64,000 nt of DNA, taken from contig JAMLHN010000009.1 in NCBI GenBank assembly GCA_023957115.1, forward strand, positions 52,120-116,119, read 5' to 3'. Shown piece after piece: positions 37,386-47,197 of this stretch. A program made the translations under genes and the position numbers. Under the pieces are notes generated by a model. It saw nothing but the letters and a program-made list of their open reading frames with translations, made no database searches and had not been told where the DNA came from. This stretch comes from Thermomicrobiales bacterium (GTDB lineage: Bacteria > Chloroflexota > Chloroflexia > Thermomicrobiales > UBA6265). The first letter of the stretch is position 1. Each line of letters begins with the position of its first letter.

Positions 37386-37392
37386 GTTTCTC

Positions 37393-38454
37393 CTATCCCG
37401 CGAAATAGAATGCCGTTCCCAGCAACAAGTAGACCGCGATGAGCTGTGCTCCTTCGAGCCAGTTGGATTCGCCGTCCTGCGAGATCGCCACCGCCAAGAG
37501 GACGGCCGCAATGAGCGCGATCAGCTCCCAACTATTGAAAATCATGGGGATCGGCTTGTTGACGAGCTCACCCAGCAGAACCAGCACCGGCGCGACAAAG
37601 AGCGCGACCTGCAACCCGGAGCCCAGGGCAATGCCCATGCTCAGGTCCATATCGTTGTTCCAGGCGGCTTTGACCGCCACCAGATGCTCCGCAATATTCC
37701 CGACCAACGGCACGACGATCAAGCCGATGAAGACCTCGCTGAGACCCCACGATTCCGCCGTGGGCTCGATGACCCCGACGAGGATCTCGCTGACGACAAC
37801 AACCGCAATGGTCGCGGCGATGAGCAGGCCAATCGCGACGGGAAGGGACATCGTCGCGGGTTCTGTATGCGCCACCTTGGACCTCGACGCCCCTTTCTGA
37901 AAGAGCGTGAAGTAGAGATACGCGGCGTAGATCACAAGCATGATGAGCGCGACGCCATCGCTGAGGCGCTCGGCATCGTGCCGGTCGAGCCGCACGCCGT
38001 CGGCATCGGTCAGCCAAAAGAGACCGGGAACGACGAGTGAGATAACGGCCAGGGTCATCATGGTGGCATTCGTCGATGCCTCGCGCACGTCGAAGGTCTG
38101 AATACCGTTCTTCAGTCCCCCGACAAAGAGGGAGGCTCCCAGTACGATCAGGATGTTTCCAATGATGGAACCGGCAATGCTGGCGCGAACGACCCCTTCC
38201 AACCCTTCGCGCAACGCGGCAAACGCGATGATGAGCTCGGCCATATTGCCGAGCGTGGCGTTGAGCAGCGAGCCGATCTTGGGACCGGTGTAGATTGCGG
38301 TCTCCTCAGTGGCCGTACCCAGGACACCAGCCAGGGGAATCAGGCTCAACGCACTGAGCACGAAGATGAGCGTGTGTCCGCCGATACCGAGCAGGTGCAA
38401 CGCGATGGTAATCGGAACCAGAACGAGCATCCCATAGAGGATCTTCTGGACCAT
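37393..38454 (-). CDS. Ca2+/H+ antiporter (CaCA/Cax family)
   Basis: The 353-residue membrane protein has about 11 helices and the two internally repeated ion-binding regions: GNMAELIIAFAALREG and GNIAEHLVAVKAAWNN. Both carry the acidic residue that binds Ca2+. This is the microbial Cax/ChaA pattern. It lies between carB and pyrE, which is an odd place for a cation exchanger and may only reflect shared transcription. An inverted-repeat element separates it from carB. Confidence 0.93.
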   Translation of the reverse strand: MVQKILYGMLVLVPITIALHLLGIGGHTLIFVLSALSLIPLAGVLGTATEETAIYTGPKIGSLLNATLGNMAELIIAFAALREGLEGVVRASIAGSIIGNILIVLGASLFVGGLKNGIQTFDVREASTNATMMTLAVISLVVPGLFWLTDADGVRLDRHDAERLSDGVALIMLVIYAAYLYFTLFQKGASRSKVAHTEPATMSLPVAIGLLIAATIAVVVVSEILVGVIEPTAESWGLSEVFIGLIVVPLVGNIAEHLVAVKAAWNNDMDLSMGIALGSGLQVALFVAPVLVLLGELVNKPIPMIFNSWELIALIAAVLLAVAISQDGESNWLEGAQLIAVYLLLGTAFYFAG

Positions 38455-38476
38455 ACGCTCACCTTTCGGTACGAAG

Positions 38477-38610
38477 GAGTTAGGAGTTGGGATTTAGGAG
38501 TTAGGGGCCGATAACGTCGTCTCGACTGGAGCGCAGCGACGTGGAGAGACTTCCTCGCCACCGCGAATCGTGCCTCCACGTCGCTCGGGAAGCGAAAATC
38601 CTAACTCCTC
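38477..38610. repeat. Nested palindromic repeat element between carB and the antiporter gene
   Basis: The outer arms are related to AGGAGTTAGGA: the left arm is GGAGTTAGGAGTTGGGATTT from 38477, and the right arm reads as its inverse at 38599-38610. A perfect inner 12-base stem, AGCGACGTGGAG at 38535-38546 and its complement at 38574-38585, lies inside. The right arm reaches the carB stop codon. The outer arm resembles the element at 19513-19592. Confidence 0.6.
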
Positions 38611-41600
38611 AGTACCCAATTCCCGTTTCCCGATAGGCCGTGATGGGCTGCACGGTGTAGACCTCGGTGGCCCGTTCCATGGCCGCAACCATGGCGCGCG
38701 CCGTGTCGATCGACGTGATGCAGGGGATTCCCCGCTCGACCGCGGCGCGCCGGATCTCCAGGCCGTCCAGAAATTCCTTGTCGGCCGGTCCGGGCGTATT
38801 GATCACCCCATCGACGATACCGTGCAAGATCACATCGACCACATCCGGTTTACCACGTCCAATGCGTTTCGTAACCATTTGGACAGGCATACCCGCACGT
38901 TCGATCATCGCGGCGGTTCCCTCGGTGGCATAGAGCTTGTAGCCCTGGCGCACGAGCGAGCTGATCATCTCGAGCGATTCGCTCTTGTCCTCGTCGGCCA
39001 CGGAAACCAGCATCGATCCCCGCGGTGGGAGTGAGAGTCCGGCAGCCACCAGCGCCTTGTAGAACGCCGAATCGAAGGTACGATCGACGCCCATCACTTC
39101 GCCGGTCGATTTCATCTCCGGACCGAGATTGACCTCGACTCCCCGCAGCTTCGCCATGGAGAACACCGGCGCCTTGACCGCCACGAGCGGCTGCCGTGGC
39201 CAGAGGCCTCCGGAAAACCCTTGCTCGGCCAGTGTCGTACCGAGCATGATGTTCGTCGCCAAACGGACCATCGGAACCCCGGTGACTTTGCTCATGAACG
39301 GCACGGTGCGGGAAGACCGGGGGTTCACCTCCAGCACGTACAAGCGACCGCTGTGAATCACGTACTGGATATTGATCAGGCCGCGTGCGCCAATCTCCAG
39401 GGCAATGCGCGTGGTGTAGTCGACGATGGTCTCGATCTCGGCCGGGAAGAGCCGAATGCCCGGATAGACCGCAAACGAGTCACCGGAGTGCACACCGGCG
39501 CGCTCGATATGCTCCATGATCCCCGGGATGAGGACTTCCTCGCCATCGCAGATCGCGTCGACTTCGACCTCCTTGCCAAAGAGGTACTTGTCGATCAGAA
39601 CCGGACGGTCGACCGTCATCGTGATCGCATTCCGGATGTACCGCGCGAGCTGCTCGGAGCTATAGACGACCTCCATGGCACGTCCGCCGAGCACATAGGA
39701 CGGACGAACCAGCACCGGATACCCGATACGGCCGGCAACGGCTTCGGCATCCTGCAGCGTTGTTACGGTGTCGCCATTCGGTTGGGGAATTCCCAGACCG
39801 CGCAAAAACGCCTCGAACCGTTCGCGGTCTTCGGCAAGATCGATCGACTCCTGGGACGAACCCACGATTTGAGCGCCGCGTTCGGTCAACGGTTCGGCAA
39901 GATTGATCGCGGTCTGGCCACCGAATTGAACGATGACCGGGGGACCGGCATCATCGGCGCCGTGTGGGCGCTCGTGCTTGATGACGGCATCCACACTCTC
40001 GGCGTCCAGCGGCTCGAAATAGAGACGATCGGATGCGTCGAAATCAGTCGAAACAGTCTCCGGGTTCGAATTGATCATGATCGACGCCACGCCCGCATCG
40101 TGCAGCGCGCGCGACGCGTGAACCGAGCAGTAGTCGAATTCGATTCCCTGGCCGATGCGAATCGGTCCGGAACCGATGACGAGCGCGCGCGGTCCTTCGA
40201 GGGGCGTTGCCTCATCCTCGAGCTCGTACGTCGAATAGAAGTATGGCGTCGAAGCGGCAAACTCTCCCGCGCAGGTGTCGACCATCTTATAGACCGGCGT
40301 CATGCCCAGATCGGTCCGGAACTCGAGAATCTCGGCTTCGGTCTTCCTCGACAGCACCCCGATCTGCCGGTCGCTGAAACCGGCACGTTTGGCCCGCCAG
40401 AGCAGCTCAGGGTCCACCGGACCCGCCGCAATTGCCCGCTCGACCTCGACCAATCCGAGCAGCTTCTCCAGGAACCACTCGTCGATCTTCGACCATTCGT
40501 GAATGGTGTCGACCGAAACGTCTGCCCGCAACGCGGCCATGACCGCCCAGAGCCGAAGATCGTTCGGCCTCCGAATCAATTCCTCGATCTGTTCAGCGGT
40601 CCATCGTTTGTCGACCCAGGCGAGGTCTTTCGCCTGTCCTTCGAGCGAGCGCACCGCCTTCTGGAGCGCACCCTCGAACGAACGATCGACGGCCATCACT
40701 TCGCCAGTCGCCTTCATTTGCGTGCTGATGGTGCGATCCGCGCGGGTGAACTTGTCGAACGGCCAGCGGGGAATCTTGACGACGGCGTAGTCGAGCGCGG
40801 GTTCGAACGCGGCGGTGGTTTTTTCGGTTACGGCATTGCGCAGGTCGTCCAGGGTCCGACCGATGGCGATCTTGGCGGCGAGCCGCGCGATCGGATAGCC
40901 GGTTGCCTTCGAGGCCAGGGCGGACGAACGGCTGACCCGGGGATTGACTTCGATGACGGAGTAGGCGAACGAATCCGGGTCGAGCGCGTACTGAATGTTG
41001 CAGCCGCCTTCGATCTCCAATGCCCGGATGATCTTGAGCGCCGAGGTGCGGAGCATCTGATACTCGTAGTCGGAAAGCGTTTGGGACGGCGCCACGACGA
41101 TGGAATCCCCCGTATGGACGCCCATCGGGTCGAGATTCTCCATATTGCAGATCGTGATGCAGGTGTCCGCGCTGTCGCGCATGACCTCATACTCGATCTC
41201 TTTCCAGCCCGTCAGCGAACGCTCCAGCAGGATCTGGTGAATCGGACTGGCGTTGAGCCCGCTGGTGACGATGCGGTCGAGCTCTTCGGGCGTCGAGGCA
41301 ACGCCGCCTCCAGTTCCGCCCAGCGTGAACGCGGGACGAATGACCAACGGCAACGGCACCTGCTTGGCGAACTCGCGAGCCTCTTCGATCGAATGCACGA
41401 TAGCGCTTTCGACTGCCGGTTCGCCGATCTCTTCGAGCATTTCCTTGAAGAGCGCCCGGTCCTCGGCCCGTTTGATGGCCGAAAGCTGCGTTCCCAGCAG
41501 TTTGACCCCGTATTGATCGAGCATGCCAAGCTCGGCGACTTCGACGGCAAGGTTGAGCCCGGTCTGCCCGCCAAGCGTTGGCAGCAGGCCGTCCGGCTTC

Positions 41601-41848
41601 TCGCGCTGGATGATGCGCCGAATGACCTCCGGCCGGAGCGGTTCGATATAGACCGCATCGGCGACGTCTTCATCGGTCATGATGGTGGCGGGATTCGAGT
41701 TGACGAGGATCGTGCGGATCCCCTCTTCTCTCAGGGCACGGCAGGCCTGGGTTCCGGCATAGTCGAATTCGGCCGCCTGACCGATGACGATCGGTCCCGA
41801 ACCGAGGACCAGAACGCTGCGAATGTCGTTGCTGCTCACCCTCACCAT
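38609..41848 (-). CDS. carB: Carbamoyl-phosphate synthase large subunit
   Basis: The ATG at 41848 overlaps the intended carA stop (ATGGTGA) and gives 1079 residues, the normal size. Both ATP-grasp halves are complete: the first opens [20 protein letters not shown], the second [20 protein letters not shown]. The C-terminal MGS-like allosteric domain ([19 protein letters not shown]) is present. It makes carbamoyl phosphate for pyrimidine and arginine synthesis from glutamine-derived ammonia. As the sequence stands, the frame runs on from carA because of indels in carA, so a single 1461-codon frame appears. I regard this as artefactual. Confidence 0.97.
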   Translation of the reverse strand: MVRVSSNDIRSVLVLGSGPIVIGQAAEFDYAGTQACRALREEGIRTILVNSNPATIMTDEDVADAVYIEPLRPEVIRRIIQREKPDGLLPTLGGQTGLNLAVEVAELGMLDQYGVKLLGTQLSAIKRAEDRALFKEMLEEIGEPAVESAIVHSIEEAREFAKQVPLPLVIRPAFTLGGTGGGVASTPEELDRIVTSGLNASPIHQILLERSLTGWKEIEYEVMRDSADTCITICNMENLDPMGVHTGDSIVVAPSQTLSDYEYQMLRTSALKIIRALEIEGGCNIQYALDPDSFAYSVIEVNPRVSRSSALASKATGYPIARLAAKIAIGRTLDDLRNAVTEKTTAAFEPALDYAVVKIPRWPFDKFTRADRTISTQMKATGEVMAVDRSFEGALQKAVRSLEGQAKDLAWVDKRWTAEQIEELIRRPNDLRLWAVMAALRADVSVDTIHEWSKIDEWFLEKLLGLVEVERAIAAGPVDPELLWRAKRAGFSDRQIGVLSRKTEAEILEFRTDLGMTPVYKMVDTCAGEFAASTPYFYSTYELEDEATPLEGPRALVIGSGPIRIGQGIEFDYCSVHASRALHDAGVASIMINSNPETVSTDFDASDRLYFEPLDAESVDAVIKHERPHGADDAGPPVIVQFGGQTAINLAEPLTERGAQIVGSSQESIDLAEDRERFEAFLRGLGIPQPNGDTVTTLQDAEAVAGRIGYPVLVRPSYVLGGRAMEVVYSSEQLARYIRNAITMTVDRPVLIDKYLFGKEVEVDAICDGEEVLIPGIMEHIERAGVHSGDSFAVYPGIRLFPAEIETIVDYTTRIALEIGARGLINIQYVIHSGRLYVLEVNPRSSRTVPFMSKVTGVPMVRLATNIMLGTTLAEQGFSGGLWPRQPLVAVKAPVFSMAKLRGVEVNLGPEMKSTGEVMGVDRTFDSAFYKALVAAGLSLPPRGSMLVSVADEDKSESLEMISSLVRQGYKLYATEGTAAMIERAGMPVQMVTKRIGRGKPDVVDVILHGIVDGVINTPGPADKEFLDGLEIRRAAVERGIPCITSIDTARAMVAAMERATEVYTVQPITAYRETGIGY

Positions 41849-42973
41849 ATCAGGAAGTCGTCGAAGAGGTTGCTGTCCACGGTCGGGCGACGCCTCAGGG
41901 TGGAATTGCACCGAGATGATCGGCAATGTCGAATGACGCAGCCCCTCGACACTTCGATCGTTGAGGTTGACCAATGCGACCTCCCACTCCGATGAAGGGG
42001 GAATCGTGGAACCCTCCACGTAGTACCCATGATTCTGCGCCGTAATCGACACCGCGCCCGTACGCAGGTCTTTGACCGGCTGGTTGCCGCCGCGATGCCC
42101 AAACTTCAGCTTCCCGGTATCGGCGCCGATCGCGCGCGCCAGCAGCTGATGGCCAAGGCAGATACCGAAGTACGGGATATCGGCCGCCAGCGTGGCATGC
42201 ACGAAATCGAGCCCGCTATCGAGATTCCGCGGATCGCCGGGACCTGGAGAGACGATGACGCCATCGGGTTTCAGCGCTTCGATGTCGGAAAACGGCGTGC
42301 CGTAGGGCACGACCGAGACGACGGCGCCGCGATCGACCAGCGACTGGACGATGTTGAACTTCACCCCGCAATCGACAATGACGATATGCGGGCCCCCTCC
42401 CTCGCCAAAGCGTTGAATACCATCGTGTCCGACCAGGCCGACGACGTCCCAGTCGCCCGGAAGACGAGCGCGTTTTGCACGCTCGATGAGCTCCTCGTCC
42501 GACACGCCGGCAGCGTTGCGCACGAGCACGCCGCGAATATCGCCGGTCTGGCGAATGTGGCGGGTGAGCGCACGTGTATCGATCCCGGAGATTCCGGGGA
42601 TATCGAAACCGCGCAGATACTCATCGAGGGTGCCTTCAGACCGCCAATTGCTTGGTTGACTGCAGAGCTCCCGGACGATCAGACCGCGGATCCACGGTTG
42701 CCGGGACTCGGCGTCCGCCTCATTGACCCCATAGTTCCCGATCAATGGGTAGGTCATGCAGACGATCTGCCCGGCAAATGAAGGGTCCGTGCAGACCTCC
42801 TGATAGCCGGTCATCGAGGTGGTGAACACGACCTCGCCGCCGGTATCGACATCGGCGCCAAAGCCACGTCCACGGAAGATTGTTCCATCCGCCAGGGCGA
42901 GCGCAGCGTCCCAGGCAGGTCGAAATCGGGTTCCGGTATCGGTGACGTCAGGCGGCAAATCGCAACTCCCCAT
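41842..42973 (-). CDS. carA: Carbamoyl-phosphate synthase small subunit (3' end frameshifted)
   Basis: The protein is the glutaminase subunit: [17 protein letters not shown] near the N-terminus, the catalytic Cys in [13 protein letters not shown] and the His/Glu in [10 protein letters not shown]. At 41878-41888 two G bases seem to be lost on the coding strand. Adding one to each GG run restores [16 protein letters not shown] and a stop that overlaps carB, giving 377 residues. Without that correction the frame fuses with carB. The start is uncertain: ATG at 42973, or TTG at 42958, which has GGGGAG upstream. It overlaps the end of pyrC. Confidence 0.9.
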
Positions 42974-44300
42974 CGACAATCGTATAGCGGGCACGCCCCT
43001 TCAGGGGCATGCCAATCAGTGGCGTATTGACACTCTTCGTTCGCAGACGCTCCGCATCGACGATCCATTCGTCGTTCGGATCGAAGATGGTGATATCGGC
43101 GGGAGCCCCGGCGGCGAGTCGTCCACGCTCGGAACCGAGCACCTGCGCCGGGTTGAGACTCATCAGACGCACGAGATCGAGATAGTCGATCCGGCCGGCG
43201 CGTACGAGCGCCAGCATGAGCGGCAACCCGAATTCGAGTCCACTCAGGCCGAACGCGGCGGTTTCAAACTGCCCGGCGATTTTGTCACTGGCCGCGTGCG
43301 GAGCATGGTCGGTAGCCACGATGTCGAAGGTTCTATCCTCAATGGCGGCCAGCAGAAGCTCGGTGTCCCGCAATGGCCGGAGCGGAGGGTTGACCTTGGT
43401 ATTCGGATCGGCCGGCAATCCCGCAGGTCCCACCGGCTCGTCGACATTGACCAATCGCCGATCGCCGGCGACCCATTCGTCGGTCATCGTCAAGTGATGC
43501 GGCATCGCCTCGGCGGTGATGTGTACGCCGCTTGCCTTGGCCTGGCGGATCATCTCGATCCCCGTCCCGGTGCTTACGTGCAGCGCGTACAGCCAACCGC
43601 CTGTTCTGGCGGCGAGCTCGATATCGCGTTCCAGGAACCGCTCTTCCGCCAAGGCGGGCAGTCCTTTGAGCCCCAGCCGAGCGGAGACGTCCCCCTCGTG
43701 CATCGAGCCACCCATCAGCGCCTTGTCTTCGCAATGCACCATCACCGGGCGATCGAGCTCTTTGCTGGCTTCCAGCGCCGCAATCATGATGCCGGGATCG
43801 TCGCAACTGTCACCGTCATCGGAAAAGCCGATCGCTCCGGCCGCAACAACCTGTCCATAATCGACTGCTTTGACGCCCAACCGGCCGACGGAAATGGCCG
43901 CAATGGGCAGCACATGCACGATGGCCTCACGTTCGATGCGCTCGTGAAGTAGTTCGAGTGACTCCTGGGAATCGAGCGTGGGGCGGGTATTCGGCATGCA
44001 GCAGATCGTGGTGAATCCCCCGGCAGCGGCAGCGGCGGTTCCCGATTCGATGGTTTCCTTGGCATCGAAACCGGGCTGACGCAAATGGACGTGCATGTCG
44101 ATCAACCCGGGGGTGACGACCAGGCCGGTCGCGTCGATTTCCGCATCGCTTCTGTCTGGGGGGACGTCACCAACCGCAGAGATCAGTCCATTTTCGAGGA
44201 GAAGGTCGGCAGAACCGTCGAAGCCCGTAGCCGCATCGACCACTCGTCCGTTTCGAATTGCAATCGAGCCTGGGAGTTTCAATGGAGAATCCGTGCGCAC
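42948..44300 (-). CDS. pyrC: Dihydroorotase
   Basis: The class I dihydroorotase has about 450 residues. It shows the metal motif in [20 protein letters not shown], the substrate region [12 protein letters not shown], and [10 protein letters not shown] near the C-terminus. It cyclises carbamoyl aspartate to dihydroorotate. The GTG at 44300 with GAGG about 11 bases upstream is my preferred start; a GTG at 44312 is the alternative. pyrB, often the neighbour of pyrC, is not in the window. An insertion sequence lies 141 bases upstream. Confidence 0.95.
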   Translation of the reverse strand: MRTDSPLKLPGSIAIRNGRVVDAATGFDGSADLLLENGLISAVGDVPPDRSDAEIDATGLVVTPGLIDMHVHLRQPGFDAKETIESGTAAAAAGGFTTICCMPNTRPTLDSQESLELLHERIEREAIVHVLPIAAISVGRLGVKAVDYGQVVAAGAIGFSDDGDSCDDPGIMIAALEASKELDRPVMVHCEDKALMGGSMHEGDVSARLGLKGLPALAEERFLERDIELAARTGGWLYALHVSTGTGIEMIRQAKASGVHITAEAMPHHLTMTDEWVAGDRRLVNVDEPVGPAGLPADPNTKVNPPLRPLRDTELLLAAIEDRTFDIVATDHAPHAASDKIAGQFETAAFGLSGLEFGLPLMLALVRAGRIDYLDLVRLMSLNPAQVLGSERGRLAAGAPADITIFDPNDEWIVDAERLRTKSVNTPLIGMPLKGRARYTIVDGELRFAA

Positions 44301-44440
44301 AAAAAACCGCACCTCGGTGCGATCGACGACCGGGACGCGGCATCCACTTGCGACGTTGCAGAGCGGGGCGCTCCCGCTGCATCCTGAGCTGAAAGCATAC
44401 GGGGTCCGTCGAAATTGCTAACGTGGAGTTTGGGCTGGAC

Positions 44441-45656
44441 CAGGCCATCGCATCTTATTGAGCGAGGGTGACGCCGAGCACGTGGAGCAAATAGCCGTCG
44501 TCCCAGCCAGCTTTGAGGCGACTGGCCTTGACGCCGACTTTGCGGGTGGGATCGGCACGCAGCAGATCGAGCACCAGCTTGCGCAGCAGCGCCAGATTGG
44601 CGGCGGCATGCCCCACCCGCGCTCGACTGCCATCTTCCCGAAACGCCACATCCAGCACCCAGTGCACCTGGTTTTCGATGCCCCAGTGACTGCGCACCGC
44701 ATGCGCAATCGCGTGGGCATCCCCCGGCAAACTCGACAGATAATAGCGCGTGTGCTGCACGCAGGTCTCCCCGATCTGGCGCTGGCCCACCACCTGGGCA
44801 ATGGTGCGCAATCCCGGCCATGCCCCCGTCGGATTGAGCCACGCGATCACCGCGGCATCGTCGATGGTGCGGCACGTGCGTGTTTCCAGGCGCCCTGGGG
44901 TTTCGTCATCGTGGTCTGGTGCTCGGGATCAGCCAGGGCAAAACCGTCGATGACATCGCGCAGCATATCGGGCTGATTCTCCTCAAGGCCAGCACATAGT
45001 CGCCGCCCCAAGGCCACGATCTGAGCGGCAATGGCGGTTTGGCACCCATAGCATCAATGGTGACGGTCTGGCCGGTCAGATCGAGCTGGCGGAGCAAGCG
45101 GGGAATGGCAGATCTCGTTGCTCTTGTCATCAACGGCAACTTGACCAAGCACCAACCGATTGGCACCGGACCAGGCGCTTACCAGATGGGGTGCCCGCTG
45201 TCCTGGGTGGCGCGCGGCCCGCACTGTTTTGCCATCGAGTGACAATGCCGGTCGGCTCGTCCGCACCCGCTTGAGGGTGCGCCCAGCGCACCAGCCTGCC
45301 CAGCTGCCCGGGATCGAGCCGACTGAAGACCCGGCCGAAGCTGCATCGTGCGAGGATGCCATTGGGCAGCTTGAGCCAGGCAGCCAGGGCAGCTTGATCT
45401 CTCCCCATTCCGTTACCACCCAGCTTTCGCTTCGTTAACACGGCGCACAGCGATGGTGACCACATCCAGAGCTGGTGGCGTTTGGTGCGCTCGATGCGCG
45501 GGTCAACCAGATCGTGAAAACAGTCGGCGATGCCGGGAACGGGACACGCGGACATGCCGAGACCTTGCCTGCGGGGCGCGGAGCGGACCAGCCCAGTCGC
45601 GGGCGGTGTCCAGCAGTATGCGGTCTCAGCCACACAAGAATTAGATGATGGCCCTG
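44441..45656 (-). mobile_element. ISAs1-family insertion sequence with ends and target duplication
   Basis: The element is 1216 bases. Its left end reads CAGGCCATCGCATCTTATTG on the plus strand. Its right end reads CAGGGCCATCATCTAATTCT on the minus strand. The two ends match over about 20 bases if small gaps are allowed. The flanks are GGGCTGGAC at 44432-44440 and GGGCTGAC at 45657-45664, consistent with the 8 to 10 base duplication known for this family. It lies between pyrC and nth, in what would otherwise be a 300-base divergent intergenic region. Confidence 0.85.
44455..45555 (-). pseudogene. ISAs1-family transposase, multiply frameshifted
   Basis: Fragments in all three minus-strand frames line up as one ISAs1-type transposase. 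From the ATG at 45555 they run LVDPRIERTKRHQ, WLKLPNGI, FGRVFSRLDP, LSLDGKTVRAA, QTVTIDAMG, GGDYVLALR, then SHWGIENQVHWVLDVAFRED and LKAGWDDGYLLHVLG, ending at 44455 inside the left terminal repeat. At least four frame changes separate these pieces. The conserved DDE-region motifs are recognisable, but no continuous protein can be made as written. Confidence 0.85.
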
Positions 45657-45684
45657 GGGCTGACGGGTCCTGGGTCCTGAGCAG

Positions 45685-45749
45685 TGGACTGGCCAGCATT
45701 TCCGCAGAGGCCACGGTCCAGTGCCGAGAGCGACTGCTCTCGGCGTTTT
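45685..45749 (+). terminator. Structured leader with intrinsic terminator upstream of nth
   Basis: A perfect 9-base stem, GCCGAGAGC/GCTCTCGGC with a GACT loop (45723-45744), is followed by GTTTTC. Just before it, TGGAC-GGCC at 45685-45694 can pair with GGCC-GTCCA at 45709-45720. The plus strand has no gene upstream to terminate, because the insertion sequence is on the minus strand. This could therefore be an attenuator for the nth operon or a small RNA. Confidence 0.55.
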
Positions 45750-45842
45750 CTCTGGACGCCAGCAACTGGGCCCTTCGCTGTTTTACAAGTTCTCAACATA
45801 TATGGGTGCGCTGCTGCGGTCGCCGTCTCGTAGAATCGTTCC

Positions 45843-46535
45843 ATGAGGTCGTCCAAGCCCGTTCCGATCGAGGTCTGCCAGAAAATCGACGACGTTTGGC
45901 TCCGGCTGGGAGAGCATTACGGTCATCCGGAGTTGCGTCCGACCGGCGATCCGCTCGGCCAGCTGGTGATGACCGTCCTCTCGCAACACACCACCGACGC
46001 GGGTGCGGAACGCGCGTATTCGGATTTGCGAGCGGCGTTTCCTGACTGGGCATCGATCGAATCGGCTCCGGTCGAAGACGTGGGCGCCGCGATCAGATTC
46101 GCAGGGCTGGCCAATCAGAAAGCGAACACCATTCAGCGTGTGCTGCGCGAGCTCCAGCCCGACGATCTCGCGACCGATACGACCCGGTCGGTTCCGGCCG
46201 CCCGAGCGAGGCTCACCGCTGTTCGTGGCATCGGCGACAAGACCGCCTCGTGTGTCCTGCTCTTCGCGCTTGGCATACCGGCGCAACCGGTCGATACGCA
46301 TATCCAGCGCGTCAGCACACGGATCGGGATCACCAACGGCGAAAAGACCGCCACCGGAATCCAGAACGTGTTCGAAGCGTGCCTGCCGCCGGACAGCCAG
46401 ACGATGTATGCCTTCCACGTCGATATGGTCCGTCACGGGCGGCAGGTCTGCACCGCGCGCGCACCAAAATGCTCCATGTGTGTACTCTCGGAAATCTGCG
46501 ATTTCTCTGCAGCCAGTAGATCGGTGACAACCTGA
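45843..46535 (+). CDS. nth: Endonuclease III (DNA glycosylase/AP lyase)
   Basis: The 230-residue enzyme excises oxidised pyrimidines. It has the helix-hairpin-helix LTAVRGIGDKTASCVL with the catalytic Lys, the catalytic Asp in PVDTHIQRVSTR, and a C-terminal 4Fe-4S cluster loop (C-x6-C-x2-C-x5-C type: CTARAPKCSMCVLSEIC). The length is slightly above the usual 210 residues. It starts a plus-strand run; the next gene begins two bases after its stop. Confidence 0.95.
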   Translation: MRSSKPVPIEVCQKIDDVWLRLGEHYGHPELRPTGDPLGQLVMTVLSQHTTDAGAERAYSDLRAAFPDWASIESAPVEDVGAAIRFAGLANQKANTIQRVLRELQPDDLATDTTRSVPAARARLTAVRGIGDKTASCVLLFALGIPAQPVDTHIQRVSTRIGITNGEKTATGIQNVFEACLPPDSQTMYAFHVDMVRHGRQVCTARAPKCSMCVLSEICDFSAASRSVTT

Positions 46536-46537
46536 AC

Positions 46538-47197
46538 ATGATTCGGCGAACGACGCGAATGGTGATCGTGCGACATGGCCAAACCGCGGCGAACGCGGCG
46601 AGGCGACTGCAGGGACTGATCGATCTGCCTCTCGACGAAACCGGTGAACGGCAAGCCCAGCTCGTGGCACAGCGAATATCGCGAGAGATCGCGGCGGATG
46701 CGCTGATTTCGAGCCCGCTGATCCGCGCTCGAACCACGGCCCTGGCCATTTCCAGTGTGACGGGACTGGATATCCAGGAACGGGCGAATCTCAAGGAGAT
46801 GCATTTCGGCGACCTCGAAGGACTCACGGTCGACGAATTCTCAGCTCAGTACCCCGAACTCGCGGAACGCGCCTTCGACCCGCACAATCTCACATTGCAA
46901 TGGCCAAACGGCGATCATATAGCCGAGTTCTATCAACGGTCGCACGATGCGTTCACCTCCATAGCCGAGGAGCATCAGAGCCAGACCGTAGTCGTCGTCG
47001 CCCATGGTGGGCTGATCGGGAGCTACTTGCGCGCCGTTGCTGGCGAGCCGCTCAACGGGTGGCGAACCTATGGACTCCGAAACTGCGGGATCTCGATCGT
47101 CGAGGTCGCCAACGGCGTTCCCACGATCGTCATTGCGAACGACTGCGCCCACCTGGACGAGGAGCTGGCGGTAGCCGTGGAACGAGTACGCCGATGA
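46538..47197 (+). CDS. Histidine phosphatase family protein
   Basis: The 219-residue protein carries the phosphatase motif IVRHGQTAANAARRLQG, SSPLIRARTTA, the acid/base Glu in LKEMHFGDLEGLT and the second His in VVVAHGGLIGSYL. This is the PhoE/CobC/GpmB-like group, acting on small phosphorylated molecules; the specific substrate is unknown. Its stop overlaps the next ATG (ATGA). Confidence 0.9.
   Translation: MIRRTTRMVIVRHGQTAANAARRLQGLIDLPLDETGERQAQLVAQRISREIAADALISSPLIRARTTALAISSVTGLDIQERANLKEMHFGDLEGLTVDEFSAQYPELAERAFDPHNLTLQWPNGDHIAEFYQRSHDAFTSIAEEHQSQTVVVVAHGGLIGSYLRAVAGEPLNGWRTYGLRNCGISIVEVANGVPTIVIANDCAHLDEELAVAVERVRR

Noticed and set aside
39221..41995. Open frame of over 900 codons antisense to carB
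   Set aside because: It mirrors carB codon structure in high-GC DNA, has no domain and no initiation signal. Similar antisense frames cover the FAD oxidoreductase (9378-11819), the synthetase (6664-7923), the binding protein (25407-26909), an MFS gene (49463-51244) and secY (57653-59008).
38609..42994. A genuine CarA-CarB fusion protein
   Set aside because: The other frame restores the conserved CarA C-terminus and a stop overlapping the carB ATG; two single-base losses explain the apparent fusion better.
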